Below, piece after piece: positions 1-8,552 of a DNA stretch of 64,000 bases. Source of the DNA: Roseinatronobacter alkalisoli (GTDB taxonomy: Bacteria; Pseudomonadota; Alphaproteobacteria; Rhodobacterales; Rhodobacteraceae); NCBI RefSeq assembly GCF_028745735.1, contig NZ_JAQZSM010000001.1:248001-312000 (forward strand), given 5' to 3'. Each line of letters begins with the position of its first letter. Within the stretch, counting starts at the first letter, position 1. A program made the translations under genes and the position numbers. The notes under the pieces are model-generated. The model saw only the letters and a list, made by a program, of their open reading frames with translations. It searched no databases and was not told where the DNA came from.

Positions 1-233
1 TCCAGGTCGATCTGCGCCGCATTGCCGCCATCACCCAGATCCTGCCCCGAACAGAATGCCCGCCCTGTCCCAGTCAGGACCAGCACGCGCGCCTGCGTGC
101 TGAGAGTCTTGATGGCATTTGTCAGTTCAGCGCGCATCTGCTTGTTCAGCGCGTTCATCATCTCGGGCCGTGCCATGGAAATGATGGCGATGCCCTTGTC
201 GTCAATACTGGTTGTCAGTGTGTCGTATTCCAT
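1..233 (-). CDS. Enoyl-CoA hydratase/isomerase family protein (N-terminal part)
   Basis: The gene begins at an ATG read from 233 and runs off the left edge, so only about 77 N-terminal residues are visible. They read as a crotonase fold: the opening MEYDTLTTSIDDKGIAIISM, the ARPEMMNALNK segment and VLVLTGTGRAFCSGQDLGDG, which carries the oxyanion-hole region typical of enoyl-CoA hydratases and PaaG-type ring-isomerising hydratases. The GQDLG wording is common in PaaG-like enzymes, but substrate cannot be told from this fragment. It would act on acyl-CoA thioesters in the cytosol. It lies downstream of ccmH on the same strand with 71 bp between them, and nothing links the two functionally. Confidence 0.85.
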   Translation of the reverse strand, partial: MEYDTLTTSIDDKGIAIISMARPEMMNALNKQMRAELTNAIKTLSTQARVLVLTGTGRAFCSGQDLGDGGNAAQIDL

Positions 234-304
234 GCGGGGCCCCCAAGCGGAAATTTAGGGTTACCTTAGCGATGTCAGCACCGGGGGGAAGCCCGAACCA
301 TGCG

Positions 305-769
305 TCATTCTTTCAGCAATTCCTGTAAGCGGCGCTTTTCTTCCACGCTAAGTCCCGCCTTTTCGGGTTCCGGGGCCTTGTCGCGCCGCCGCAGGTAAAC
401 CAACGCCGAGGACAGCGCGATCAAAAACAGAACCGGGGCCGCCACCCACAGGATAATGTTGGCCCCGTCAGTTGTCGGGCGCAGCAGCACATATTCGCCA
501 TAGCGTTCCACGATGAAGGCAATGACTGCATCATCGCTGTCACCTTCGACCAGCCTTTCACGCACCAGTAGACGCATGTCGCGCGCAAGGTCAGCGTTCG
601 ATTCGTCGATGGATTCGTTGCGACACACAAGGCAGCGCAGGCCCGCTGATATATCGCGCGCCCGCGATTCCAGCACCGGATCGTCAAGTATCTCATCCGG
701 CTGAACGGCCAAGGCCGTGCTGGCGAATGCGATACACAGGACCGCCAGAATGGTGCGGATACCGTTCAT
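305..769 (-). CDS. ccmH: Cytochrome c-type biogenesis protein CcmH
   Basis: CcmH keeps apocytochrome c haem-binding cysteines reduced for ligation by the CcmF/CcmH haem lyase complex on the periplasmic side of the inner membrane. The 154-residue product starts MNGIRTILAVLCIAFASTALA, a signal peptide, and then shows the family redox motif RCLVCRN near residue 42. A single transmembrane segment (NIILWVAAPVLFLIALSSALVYL) and a charged tail follow. The start at 769 is chosen because it overlaps the ccmF stop by 4 bp (ATGA), which indicates translational coupling; a longer reading frame upstream lies inside ccmF and is not used. No ccmI follows in the visible part. Confidence 0.95.
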   Translation of the reverse strand: MNGIRTILAVLCIAFASTALAVQPDEILDDPVLESRARDISAGLRCLVCRNESIDESNADLARDMRLLVRERLVEGDSDDAVIAFIVERYGEYVLLRPTTDGANIILWVAAPVLFLIALSSALVYLRRRDKAPEPEKAGLSVEEKRRLQELLKE

Positions 770-2739
770 TCTGCCGGCACCGCGTCCGTGCGGGTTTTTC
801 CCGCACCCGCCGCCACACGGTAGCGCCGGTCGCTCAGGCTGAAGATGCCGCCCAGCGCCATCAGGAAACACCCGAACCACAACCAGTTCGCGAAGGGTTT
901 GATATATGACCGCACTGCCCATCCGCCATTGTCCTGCGGGTCGCCCAGCGCCAGATACAGATCGCGGGTGATCCGGTAATCGATGGCCGCTTCCGTGGTT
1001 GGCATGCCTGCAATCGGATAGAAGCGTTTTTCGGGTTGCAGGTTTGCAATGAACCGCCCGTCGCGCCGCGCCTCTATGTTGGCCATGGTCGACACGTAAT
1101 TCGGCCCCTCGACGCGGTCCACAGATGTCAGCGTCAGGTCATACCCGCCGTAGTAATAGGTTTCCCCGATCTGGACGACGCGAATATCCTCTGATTCCCA
1201 ACCAACAAGGGCGGCAACTGCAAAAACCGTGACGCCCAGCCCGGAATGCGCTGTGAACTTGCCCCAATCCGCGCGCGGCAGTCGCGTAAGGCGTGCCATG
1301 CGCGCGCGCATGGCACCGCGCCCGGTGCGTGACCAGATATCGGCCCCGGACCCCAGCACAACCCATATCCCCAGCGCCAGCCCCACCGGAACCAGCGCGG
1401 AATTTCCGGTCTGCATAGCCCATGTCAGTGCGCCCATCGCCACAGAAAATATCGCCAGCCCCCAAAGCGGGCGCATGGTCCGCGCCAGATTCCCGCGTTT
1501 CCAAGGCAGCATCGCGCCGATTGGCAGGACCATCGCCAACGCAACCATGAACGGCGTGAACGCCATGTTGAAAAATGGCGGGCCAACTGACAGCACCCTG
1601 TCGAACAGCATTTCCGCTACCAGCGGCCACATCGTACCAATGAACACCACGAAAGATGACACCGCCAGCAACACATTGTTGATGACCAGCGCTGATTCGC
1701 GGCTGACAGTCGCGAAGACGCCCTTTGCCTCCAGCACTGGGGCGCGGATGGCAAACAAGGTGAGTGCGCCACCCATGAAACCAGCAAGGATCATCAGAAT
1801 GAACACACCACGTTCGGGGTCCATGGCAAACGCATGCACCGATGTCAGCAGACCCGAGCGCACGATGAATGTCCCCATCAGCGAAAAGCCGAAACCCAGG
1901 ATCGCAAGCAGGATGGTCCAGCTTTTCAGTGTTTCGCGTTTTTCCACCACGATGGCAGAATGCAGCAGCGCCGCGGCGAACAGCCATGGCATGAAACTGG
2001 CATTCTCGACCGGATCCCAGAACCAGAACCCGCCCCAGCCAAGCTCATAATAGGCCCACCAGCTTCCCGTTGCGATGCCGATTGTCAGAAAGACCCAGGC
2101 GGCCAATGTCCAGGGTCGCACCCAGCGGCCCCAGGCCGCATCGACCCGCCCCTCGATCAGGGCGGCCACCGCAAAACTGAAAGACATCGAAAGTCCGACA
2201 TAACCCAGGTACAAAAACGGTGGATGGAACGCCAGTCCCGGATCTTGCAGCAACGGGTTCAGGTCAGTGCCGTCGAACGGTGGAACAGCAAGCCTTGTGA
2301 ACGGGTTGGACGTAAAGATGGTGAATGCCATGAACGCCGCGGTGATCGCGGATTGCACGGCCAGAACCCGCGCCTGCAGGCTTGCGGGCAGATTGCCGCC
2401 AAACCACGCAGCCGACGCCCCGAACAGCGTCAGAATCAGCACCCAAAGCAGCATCGAGCCTTCATGGTTCCCCCAGACGCCTGAAATCTTGTAAATCAGC
2501 GGCTTCAGCGTATGGGAATTTTCCACGACGAGCTTCACCGAAAAATCCGACACCAGAAACGCATAGGTCAGCGCCGCATAGCTGAAGGCAACCAGCCCGA
2601 ACTGCACGCTGGCCATGGGGTTGGCCACCAGCATCCAGTCGCGCCAGCCTTTCTGCGCGCCGATAAGGGGAATGGCCGCCTGTGCAAGTGCCACTGCAAA
2701 GGCAAGGATAAGGGCGAAATGTCCAAGTTCTACGATCAT
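766..2739 (-). CDS. ccmF: Haem lyase CcmF (cytochrome c maturation)
   Basis: CcmF is the membrane core that attaches haem to apocytochrome c, taking haem from CcmE and working with CcmH. The 657-residue protein is of normal family length and highly hydrophobic with many transmembrane segments. The tryptophan-rich WWD motif, GSWWAYYELGWGGFWFWDPVEN, lies at about residues 225-246, preceded by a conserved FHPPFLYLGYVG segment near residue 171. A long periplasmic domain occurs near the C-terminus (ESEDIRVVQIGETYYYGGYDLTL). It is transcribed with ccmH. Upstream is a divergent MoxR gene about 200 bp away, so ccmE is not immediately adjacent on this strand. Confidence 0.97.
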   Translation of the reverse strand: MIVELGHFALILAFAVALAQAAIPLIGAQKGWRDWMLVANPMASVQFGLVAFSYAALTYAFLVSDFSVKLVVENSHTLKPLIYKISGVWGNHEGSMLLWVLILTLFGASAAWFGGNLPASLQARVLAVQSAITAAFMAFTIFTSNPFTRLAVPPFDGTDLNPLLQDPGLAFHPPFLYLGYVGLSMSFSFAVAALIEGRVDAAWGRWVRPWTLAAWVFLTIGIATGSWWAYYELGWGGFWFWDPVENASFMPWLFAAALLHSAIVVEKRETLKSWTILLAILGFGFSLMGTFIVRSGLLTSVHAFAMDPERGVFILMILAGFMGGALTLFAIRAPVLEAKGVFATVSRESALVINNVLLAVSSFVVFIGTMWPLVAEMLFDRVLSVGPPFFNMAFTPFMVALAMVLPIGAMLPWKRGNLARTMRPLWGLAIFSVAMGALTWAMQTGNSALVPVGLALGIWVVLGSGADIWSRTGRGAMRARMARLTRLPRADWGKFTAHSGLGVTVFAVAALVGWESEDIRVVQIGETYYYGGYDLTLTSVDRVEGPNYVSTMANIEARRDGRFIANLQPEKRFYPIAGMPTTEAAIDYRITRDLYLALGDPQDNGGWAVRSYIKPFANWLWFGCFLMALGGIFSLSDRRYRVAAGAGKTRTDAVPAE

Positions 2740-2940
2740 GGAGTCGTCTTAAACCAAACGCATGTCTTGGCAAAGCACTCTCTCAGCGCAAATGCGCGAC
2801 CGGTGGTCACAGGTTGGTGCAGTTTTGCGCTGAAATCCGGCACGCATTGTCCTTTGGTACCGGGTGCAGGGTTTGGTCTTGACCGTCGCGGGCATGCAGG
2901 ACAGCCTTCAGGCTGTTGATCACCACGAAAGGGCAGGCGC

Positions 2941-3846
2941 GTGTCCCATGAGTTATCCAGTATCGAAGCCGTGCAGACGCTGCTGCATGATCACGCCTAT
3001 GTCGCGGATCGCGCCCTGTCGACAGTGGTCTTTCTTGCCCTGACCCTTGAACGCCCGCTTTTTCTGGAAGGGGAGCCGGGCACCGGCAAGACCGAAATAG
3101 CCCGCACCCTGGCGCATGCCCTCGGGAGGCGGCTGATCCGGCTGCAATGCTATGAAGGGCTGGACGCGGCTTCTGCGGTTTATGAATGGAATTTTGCCGC
3201 CCAGATGCTGGCCATCCGCACGGCACAGGCGGCGGGCGAAAATGTTGCGCTGAAAGAAACCTTGTTTGGCCCCGAATTCCTGATCGAACGACCACTTCTG
3301 GATGCAATGCGCCCCCAGCCCGGCGGTGCTCCTGTCCTGCTGATAGACGAGATCGACCGCACGGATGAACCTTTTGAAGCCTTCCTTCTGGAAGCGCTTT
3401 CCGACTATCAGGTCACCATCCCCGAACTCGGCACGATCAAGGCTGCGGAACCACCCATCGTGATCCTGACATCCAACCGCACCCGCGAAGTGCATGATGC
3501 GCTGAAACGGCGCTGCCTGTATCACTGGGTGGATTATCCGTCCTTCCAGCGCGAACTTGACATATTGACCGCGCGTGCGCCGGCAGCCTCTGCCACGCTG
3601 TCGCGTGAAATTGTGGCCTTCGTTCAGCGCTTGCGTGGCGAAGACCTGTTCAAGAAACCCGGCGTTGCCGAAACGATCGACTGGGCAAAATGCCTGCTTG
3701 CACTGGATGTTCTGGAACTTTCCCCTGAAGTCATCGCGGATACACTGGGCGCAATCCTGAAATATCAGGATGACATCGCTCGCTTGCAAGGGCTGGAAGC
3801 CAGCCGCATTCTTGACGAAGCCCGCCAATCGTTGCCGCCCACATGA
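2941..3846 (+). CDS. MoxR-family AAA+ ATPase (CoxD-like)
   Basis: MoxR ATPases act as chaperones that help insert metal cofactors or remodel partner complexes, usually with a VWA protein encoded next door. The 301-residue product has a Walker A GEPGTGKT at residues 44-51, a Walker B VLLIDEIDRTDEPFEAFLLEALSDYQ, and a sensor 1 region VILTSNRTREVHDALKRRC. The start is a GTG at 2941, the first start in frame; no strong ribosome-binding site is visible. The VWA gene follows 77 bp downstream on the same strand. The pair resembles CoxD/CoxE of carbon monoxide dehydrogenase maturation, but no CO dehydrogenase genes are present in this window, so the client is unknown. Confidence 0.9.
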   Translation: MSHELSSIEAVQTLLHDHAYVADRALSTVVFLALTLERPLFLEGEPGTGKTEIARTLAHALGRRLIRLQCYEGLDAASAVYEWNFAAQMLAIRTAQAAGENVALKETLFGPEFLIERPLLDAMRPQPGGAPVLLIDEIDRTDEPFEAFLLEALSDYQVTIPELGTIKAAEPPIVILTSNRTREVHDALKRRCLYHWVDYPSFQRELDILTARAPAASATLSREIVAFVQRLRGEDLFKKPGVAETIDWAKCLLALDVLELSPEVIADTLGAILKYQDDIARLQGLEASRILDEARQSLPPT

Positions 3847-3848
3847 CT

Positions 3849-3879
3849 TTCATTCTGGCCAAAATATCCTGGGGTGAAT
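3849..3879 (+). repeat. Intergenic repeat copy 1 (shared with 38727-38757)
   Basis: The 31 bases starting 3 nt after the MoxR stop codon match 31 bases starting 3 nt after the stop of the Lrp-type gene at 38266-38724 at about 22 positions. The match ends in an identical CTGGGGTGAAT. In both places the next gene starts within 80 bp. The matching position relative to a stop codon suggests a dispersed intergenic element rather than chance; I know of no named family I can assign with confidence. Confidence 0.5.
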
Positions 3880-3893
3880 TGGCGCAGCCAAGA

Positions 3894-3906
3894 GGGGCAA
3901 CGCCCC
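3894..3906 (+). other. Short GC hairpin between moxR-like and VWA genes
   Basis: GGGGC and GCCCC are separated by AAC, giving a 5-bp stem that can be lengthened by flanking CAA/TTG pairs. It directly follows the intergenic repeat and has no U-run, so it is not a good terminator; it may be part of the same repeat element or limit read-through between the ATPase and VWA genes. Confidence 0.35.
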
Positions 3907-3923
3907 TTGATCCCGTGTAACAC

Positions 3924-5183
3924 ATGGTGCGGTATGCGGAACTTTCCATCCCCGAAGATGGCAAGCTGGTGGACAATATCACCCATTTTGCCAGGGCCTT
4001 GCGCCGTGCGGGCCTTCCCATCGGGCCGGGCCGGGTGCGCCTCGCGATTGAAGCGGTCGCGGCGGCGGGATTCGCGCGCAAGGCGGATTTCTACTGGGTT
4101 CTGCATGCGGTTTTTGTGAATCGTCCCGAAGAACGGCAGGTCTTCAACCAGATATTCCAGCTTTATTGGCGTGATCCGCGCTATCTGGAACATATGATGT
4201 CGCTGATGCTGCCTGCGATCCGCAATGTCACAGAAGAAAGAGCGGCTGAAGCGGCGGCAAAACGCGCGGCGGAAGCGCTGCTTGATGGCGCGCAGGGACC
4301 GGAACCGCCCCCAGCCGGGGAAAACAGCGACAATCCCGAAATCCAGATCGACGCCTCGCAGACGGCATCCTCTGACGAAAGGCTGCGTCATCTGGATTTC
4401 GAACAGATGTCCACAGAAGAGGCCGCGCGCGCAAAGCGCATGCTGGCGCGGCTGCAACTTCCGGTCAGACCGCTACAGACCCGCCGTCTGCGCCCCGCCA
4501 ATACGGGCCGCAAACCCGACTGGCGTGCCAGCATGCGCGCGGCTTTGCGGCAGGGTGGTGAAATGACCCGCATTCATCGCCGTGCGCCCGCAACGCGCTG
4601 GCCCGCCTTGATTGTGCTGTGCGATATCTCGGGGTCCATGTCGCAATATTCGCGTATGGTGTTGCATTTCGTGCATGCTGTGGCCAACCGGCGCGGGCGG
4701 GGCTGGGCAAAGGTGCACGCGTTCACATTCGGCACGCGGCTGACCAATATCACCCATCATCTGCGCAGCCGCGATGTAGATGCGGCGCTGAATGCCGCGG
4801 GGGCGCAGGCGCAGGACTGGCAGGGGGGCACGCGCATTGGGCACTGCCTGCGCAGCTTCAATGTGGACTGGTCGCGCCGCGTGCTGGGGCAGGGCGCTGT
4901 GGTGTTGCTGATATCGGACGGGCTGGACCGCGATGACCCTGCGCTTCTGGCCCGGGAAATGCAGCGCCTGAATCTGTCGTCGCGGCGGTTGATCTGGCTG
5001 AATCCGCTGCTTCGCTGGGACAGTTTTGCCCCGCGCGCGCGAGGCATTCGCGCGATGCTGCCATATGTCGACAGCTTTCGCGCCGGGCATTGCATTGCCT
5101 CGCTCGATGCGTTGGCGCAGGCAATTTCAGATCCGGACGATCATGGCGAGAAAGCGCGCCTGATGGCCATGCTCAGTGATTGA
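3924..5183 (+). CDS. VWA domain-containing CoxE-like protein
   Basis: This 419-residue protein is the expected partner of the upstream MoxR ATPase. The N-terminal 100 residues are helical (LVDNITHFARALRRAGLPIGPGRVRLAIEAV is characteristic of CoxE-like proteins). A charged Ala/Glu-rich linker runs from about 100 to 200, and a von Willebrand A domain occupies the C-terminal half with the MIDAS motif DISGS at residues 234-238. Such proteins bind divalent metal and recruit substrates to MoxR. The ATG at 3924 follows the repeat and hairpin described separately. The family is broad (also annotated as uncharacterised VWA/DUF58-like), and the specific target is not identifiable here. Confidence 0.88.
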   Translation: MVRYAELSIPEDGKLVDNITHFARALRRAGLPIGPGRVRLAIEAVAAAGFARKADFYWVLHAVFVNRPEERQVFNQIFQLYWRDPRYLEHMMSLMLPAIRNVTEERAAEAAAKRAAEALLDGAQGPEPPPAGENSDNPEIQIDASQTASSDERLRHLDFEQMSTEEAARAKRMLARLQLPVRPLQTRRLRPANTGRKPDWRASMRAALRQGGEMTRIHRRAPATRWPALIVLCDISGSMSQYSRMVLHFVHAVANRRGRGWAKVHAFTFGTRLTNITHHLRSRDVDAALNAAGAQAQDWQGGTRIGHCLRSFNVDWSRRVLGQGAVVLLISDGLDRDDPALLAREMQRLNLSSRRLIWLNPLLRWDSFAPRARGIRAMLPYVDSFRAGHCIASLDALAQAISDPDDHGEKARLMAMLSD

Positions 5184-5229
5184 TCCCGCGCCCGCTTTGC
5201 TGCACCATGCAAGACAGGAGGGCCACGCC

Positions 5230-5571
5230 ATGCAGATCACAGCCAGCACTGACGGCCAGACCGTCATCAGCACTTTCGAAATGACACCGGGAACCTGTTC
5301 AGATGTTCTGGACGCCCTGCAGGACGCCTATGAAAAGGTAATTCGCTTCCAGCCCGGCTTCATGGGGGGGGCGATTCATGTGAATGACGCCCAGACCCGC
5401 GTTGCCACCTATTCGCGGTGGCGGGCCCGAACGGATTTTCAGGCCATGCTGCGTACGCCGGAAATGCGCGAACGCAACCGAGAAATCGCGAAGCTATGCG
5501 CCCGGTTCGAGCCTGTGCTGTATGATGTCGCCGCCGTCATCAGCCCCGGCGCACCCGGCGAGGCCCCGTGA
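5230..5571 (+). CDS. Antibiotic biosynthesis monooxygenase (ABM) domain protein
   Basis: A 113-residue cytosolic protein with a ferredoxin-like ABM fold. It shows the VLDALQDAYEKVIRFQPGFMGGAIHVN pattern and the AT-YSRWRARTDFQAML segment typical of small ABM/YgiN-like proteins, which are often haem- or quinone-handling enzymes. I start it at 5230 because GGAGG lies a proper distance upstream (in AGACAGGAGGGCCACGCC). A start 54 bp earlier would run into the previous gene without a better site. It overlaps the next gene by 4 bp (GTGA), so the two are probably co-translated. The true substrate is unknown. Confidence 0.8.
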   Translation: MQITASTDGQTVISTFEMTPGTCSDVLDALQDAYEKVIRFQPGFMGGAIHVNDAQTRVATYSRWRARTDFQAMLRTPEMRERNREIAKLCARFEPVLYDVAAVISPGAPGEAP

Positions 5572-6140
5572 TTCGCGCATTTCTGGGGTTAGAACTGCCG
5601 CAGCATATTCGCAGCCAGCTTGTGTTGCGGCAGTACCTGTTGCCGCTACAGCGCAGAATTCCGCCGGAGAATTTTCACATTACGCTTGTGTTTCTGGGCG
5701 ACAGCACCCTGCCGCAGCTTGAAGACCTGCATCTTGCTCTGGATCGTCTGGTTGTTCCCGCCTTGCAGTTGCAGATCACTGGTCTGGGTCTGTTTGGCAA
5801 GGACAAGCCGCATAACCTGCATGCCGTGGTTGCGCCCGATGACGGATTGGTGCGGTTGCAGGCAAAACTTGTGACCCTCGCGCGCAATTGCGGATTTGTG
5901 CTGAAACCACGCCGTTTCCACCCGCATGTAACCCTGTCCTATCTGCGCGCGGGCAGTTTTGACCGGGGGGAACTGGAAGCAGCGGTCGTGCGCGACGCGC
6001 AATTCAGGACCGAACCGTTCGCGGTGCAGGAGATCGCGTTGTTCCGTTCCGTGTTGCGGCCAGATGGGGCTGAATATGATGTGCTTGAACGCTATGGTCC
6101 GGCGCAGGGCGCGGTATCGGCCAAAGGTCAGAACCTGTAG
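5568..6140 (+). CDS. thpR: RNA 2',3'-cyclic phosphodiesterase (LigT/ThpR family)
   Basis: ThpR hydrolyses 2',3'-cyclic phosphate ends of RNA and can act as a 2'-5' ligase. The 190-residue product has the two defining HxT motifs, FHITLVFLG near residue 38 and FHPHVTLSYL in the second half. Length and spacing are normal for the two-histidine phosphoesterase family. It starts with GTG overlapping the stop of the ABM gene (GTGA). Its 3' end overlaps the convergent metallopeptidase gene by 13 bp, so the two transcripts are antisense at their ends. Confidence 0.92.
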   Translation: MIRAFLGLELPQHIRSQLVLRQYLLPLQRRIPPENFHITLVFLGDSTLPQLEDLHLALDRLVVPALQLQITGLGLFGKDKPHNLHAVVAPDDGLVRLQAKLVTLARNCGFVLKPRRFHPHVTLSYLRAGSFDRGELEAAVVRDAQFRTEPFAVQEIALFRSVLRPDGAEYDVLERYGPAQGAVSAKGQNL

Positions 6141-6856
6141 CCGTGCAGATGTGCCCCGTTCTGGCGCAGCCATGCCCGGTGGCGCTGATAGTCAGGCATC
6201 AACCCTGACACGCAGGCCCAATAGGCGCGCGAATGGTCCATATGGCACAGATGCGCGGCTTCATGCGCGGCAACATAGTCCAGCACCGGTGGCGGTGCCA
6301 TGATCAGCCGCCATGAAAACATCAGCCGCCCATCCGCAGTGCATGATCCCCAGCGCGATCGCGTGTCGCGCAGGCTGATGGCCGCCACCTGTTTGCCCAG
6401 CCTGGCCGCATAGCTGTGGGCTGCGGAAACCAGGGCTCTGCGCGCCTGATCCTTCAGAAATGCCGCAACACGGGCGGGGGTGATTGTCCCGTCCGGGTCT
6501 GCGGGCACGAACAGGGTCTGCCCTTCCAGCCGGATGCGCCGGGCCTCGCCATCGCAGGCAATTTGCAAGGGAGTGCCCTGAAACAGGATTGTGCTGCCAA
6601 TGATGACGGGAATTTGTTGCGGGACACCTTCCAGTGCCTTGCGCAGCCATTCTTTCTTTTCGGACAGAAACCCCAGCGCGGTGGCCTTTGGCAGGGATTT
6701 CGGAATGGACAGTGTAACACGGCCATCAAGCCCCGATACCCGCAGGCTTATGCGTCTGGTCTGCGCGGACCGGCGGAGTACCACGGCCACCGGCCGCGCG
6801 CCGTCTAGGTCCAGAAATGCAGTCGATTCGGTTGTTTTCTCGGGCAGTCGTGGCAT
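6128..6856 (-). CDS. M48-type zinc metallopeptidase, YgjP/DUF45 family
   Basis: The 242-residue protein carries the zinc-binding HEAAH at residues 198-202 followed by CHMDHSRAYW, and upstream the family signature RDTRSRWGSCTADGRLMFSWRLIMAP. These features define the YgjP-like (DUF45, SprT-like) putative metallopeptidases; substrates are not known. No signal peptide is seen, so it should be cytosolic. It is a single gene convergent with thpR and divergent from the FYDLN-acid gene. Confidence 0.9.
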   Translation of the reverse strand: MPRLPEKTTESTAFLDLDGARPVAVVLRRSAQTRRISLRVSGLDGRVTLSIPKSLPKATALGFLSEKKEWLRKALEGVPQQIPVIIGSTILFQGTPLQIACDGEARRIRLEGQTLFVPADPDGTITPARVAAFLKDQARRALVSAAHSYAARLGKQVAAISLRDTRSRWGSCTADGRLMFSWRLIMAPPPVLDYVAAHEAAHLCHMDHSRAYWACVSGLMPDYQRHRAWLRQNGAHLHGYRF

Positions 6857-6978
6857 GATTTCCGCGTTTCATCTGCTGGCCGGAATAAATGCAGGCGGTG
6901 ATAGGGGGCTTTACAGGCCGCATCACTTATGGCACGGCAATTGGCTTGAAGGAAGGCACGCGAATAAAGGAAATGTCG

Positions 6979-7287
6979 ATGTCCAATCCAGAATGGGGCG
7001 TAAAGCGCGTCTGCCCGGAAACCGGCAAGCGGTTTTATGATCTGAACAAGAAACCGATTATCAGTCCCTATACCGGAAAAGAAGTACCGGTCGAAACCGC
7101 CGAGCGGCGTGAGTCGGTGGTCGTTGCCATGGCAGAGAAGTCGAAAAAGGCCATCAAGGATGATGATGATCTGCTGGTCGATGATGATGACGCCGTTGAT
7201 GTCGATGATGAACTGCTGGAAGATGAAGACGACGATACTGTCGCGCTGGATGATCTGGCAGATGTTGCCGGCGACGATGAAGATTAA
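6979..7287 (+). CDS. TIGR02300 / FYDLN-acid family protein
   Basis: A 102-residue protein conserved in alphaproteobacteria. It opens SNPEWGVKRVCPETGKRFYDLNKKPIISPYTGKEV, containing the family-naming FYDLN motif in a small zinc-ribbon-like region with a single visible CP-type cysteine. It ends in a very acidic Asp/Glu-rich tail of about 50 residues. I choose the ATG at 6979 because AAGGA lies 7 nt upstream and known members start MS(K/N)PEWG; an ATG 6 bp earlier is too close to that site. Function unknown; the acidic tail suggests an electrostatic binding partner. Confidence 0.9.
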   Translation: MSNPEWGVKRVCPETGKRFYDLNKKPIISPYTGKEVPVETAERRESVVVAMAEKSKKAIKDDDDLLVDDDDAVDVDDELLEDEDDDTVALDDLADVAGDDED

Positions 7288-7381
7288 GCCGTCGAATTTT
7301 TGACGGTGCCGGTTTTTCCTATTGCGTTGGCGGATTTGCTTTCGTAATAGGCGGGCATCGTCAGAAACACGGCGAAACGGT

Positions 7382-7457
<76 letters not shown>

Positions 7458-7823
7458 TAATTACTCTGGAAAAACATCAGATAATTCTGCCTTTCTCGTC
7501 AGAGGTTTTTCCTCTGTGGTGCCGACTGATGATATTTTTCTGAAAGTAGTGCCAGAAAGCAGCCGCGCGCCGCAGGTTGTCCGGTCTGGCAGCTAGGCGA
7601 ACTAAAGCGGAACTTGGTTTGGTCCGATTCAATGCCCGCTTTTGGGTGGATTACGTAGTGTCAGCGGTCAACTTAGACAGACGCTCGCGCAGCCGATCTC
7701 GCGATCGAGATATCCCGCCGACCTAAAAAAGCTGCGCCAATCGAACGCCGGAACAAACTGGCAACGTGAAAGTCGATTCATTCGAGACTATGTCATGGAT
7801 CATCCACAAATATGGAAGTTCCG
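7458..7823. other. Intergenic stretch without a convincing gene
   Basis: The 366 bp between tRNA-Ala and the next gene are less GC-rich than the rest of the window. A 62-codon reading frame at 7642-7830 has a basic, low-complexity composition and no recognised motif and overlaps the next gene, so I do not call it. No direct repeat of the tRNA end, no terminator and no transposase remnant are visible. Confidence 0.5.
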
Positions 7824-8468
7824 ATGCTGACAGACCCACTAGCCGAATATGACCGGCAGGCAGAATTAATGTCCCAACGAATCTCGAACAGTCTCCTGAA
7901 TTACGACATTGGCAGGTTTTGGCGCCATATCGAGGAACTGCGTATGCGCGTCAGTGCCTTGGCGATGTCCGAAGAAGCCAGCGGCAACATCCCGGTTGTC
8001 ATCCTCCTCAAGCAGAAGAATTTCCGGTATCAAGAATTGATGGGCCAACTCTCGCACAAAGGGCGCAATGGATACGTTGAAATGACGCCTAAGATTCCTG
8101 AAGATTTTCGGGACATCGAGTCTTTGGCGATTCCGAATGCCGATCTCTACGTGCTATGGGACGTTGATACCGGCATGTCTAATCTCAACATCAGCCCCAG
8201 TGACAGCATGGAATTGCTCATGAAGGCCAAGCGTACACCTTTGACGATGAGTGAAGGTCTGTTTTGCGCGCTCGCGGTGCCAGAACTCTTGACTGACAAA
8301 CACAGATTCAACTGCATTCAAATGCCGGGTTCCCGAATTGAGGACGATCAACGGGTTCCGTCAATCTGGTTGAGCAAGGGTGCACCACGTTTGGGCTGGT
8401 GCTGGTTCGGCAATATTCACACTTGGTTGGCAACGGCATCTTGTAAATCAAGGTTGGGTGCATCTTAG
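7824..8468 (+). CDS. Uncharacterised protein, possibly DUF5701-like
   Basis: The 214-residue product is not recognised with certainty. It has an N-terminal helical part (MLTDPLAEYDRQAELMSQRISNSL), a middle strand-rich part (VVILLKQKNFRYQELMGQL, DLYVLWDVDTGMSN), and a C-terminal half with MSEGLFCALAVPELL, a conserved-looking Cys in FNCIQMPGSR, and a final GWCWFGNIHTWLATASC. The last segment resembles my memory of DUF5701-family proteins known mainly from actinobacteria, which I hold only loosely. I prefer the ATG at 7824, with GGAAG 5 nt upstream, over 7812. Base composition is lower in GC than the neighbours and it sits beside a tRNA, so acquisition by transfer is plausible. Confidence 0.6.
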   Translation: MLTDPLAEYDRQAELMSQRISNSLLNYDIGRFWRHIEELRMRVSALAMSEEASGNIPVVILLKQKNFRYQELMGQLSHKGRNGYVEMTPKIPEDFRDIESLAIPNADLYVLWDVDTGMSNLNISPSDSMELLMKAKRTPLTMSEGLFCALAVPELLTDKHRFNCIQMPGSRIEDDQRVPSIWLSKGAPRLGWCWFGNIHTWLATASCKSRLGAS

Positions 8469-8469
8469 A

Positions 8470-8552
8470 AGCAGCCATTCGCGACAATGCAAAAAATCAG
8501 AAAAGTGGCTCCGCTTTTCAGTCATTCTCTGCGCGCTGTCCGAATGGCCGCT
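8470..8552. repeat. Inverted-repeat element with internal hairpin
   Basis: AGCAGCCATTCG at 8470-8481 is answered by CGAATGGCCGCT at 8541-8552, an inverted repeat with 11 of 12 matches. Between them AAAAGTG and CGCTTTT (8501-8518) form a further hairpin around GCTC that could serve as a weak terminator for the gene ending at 8468. The nested arrangement looks like a small palindromic intergenic element. Confidence 0.45.

Noticed and set aside
7642-7830. 62-codon frame after tRNA-Ala
   Set aside because: Basic and low-complexity, overlaps the better-supported gene at 7824, no ribosome-binding site and no recognised motif.
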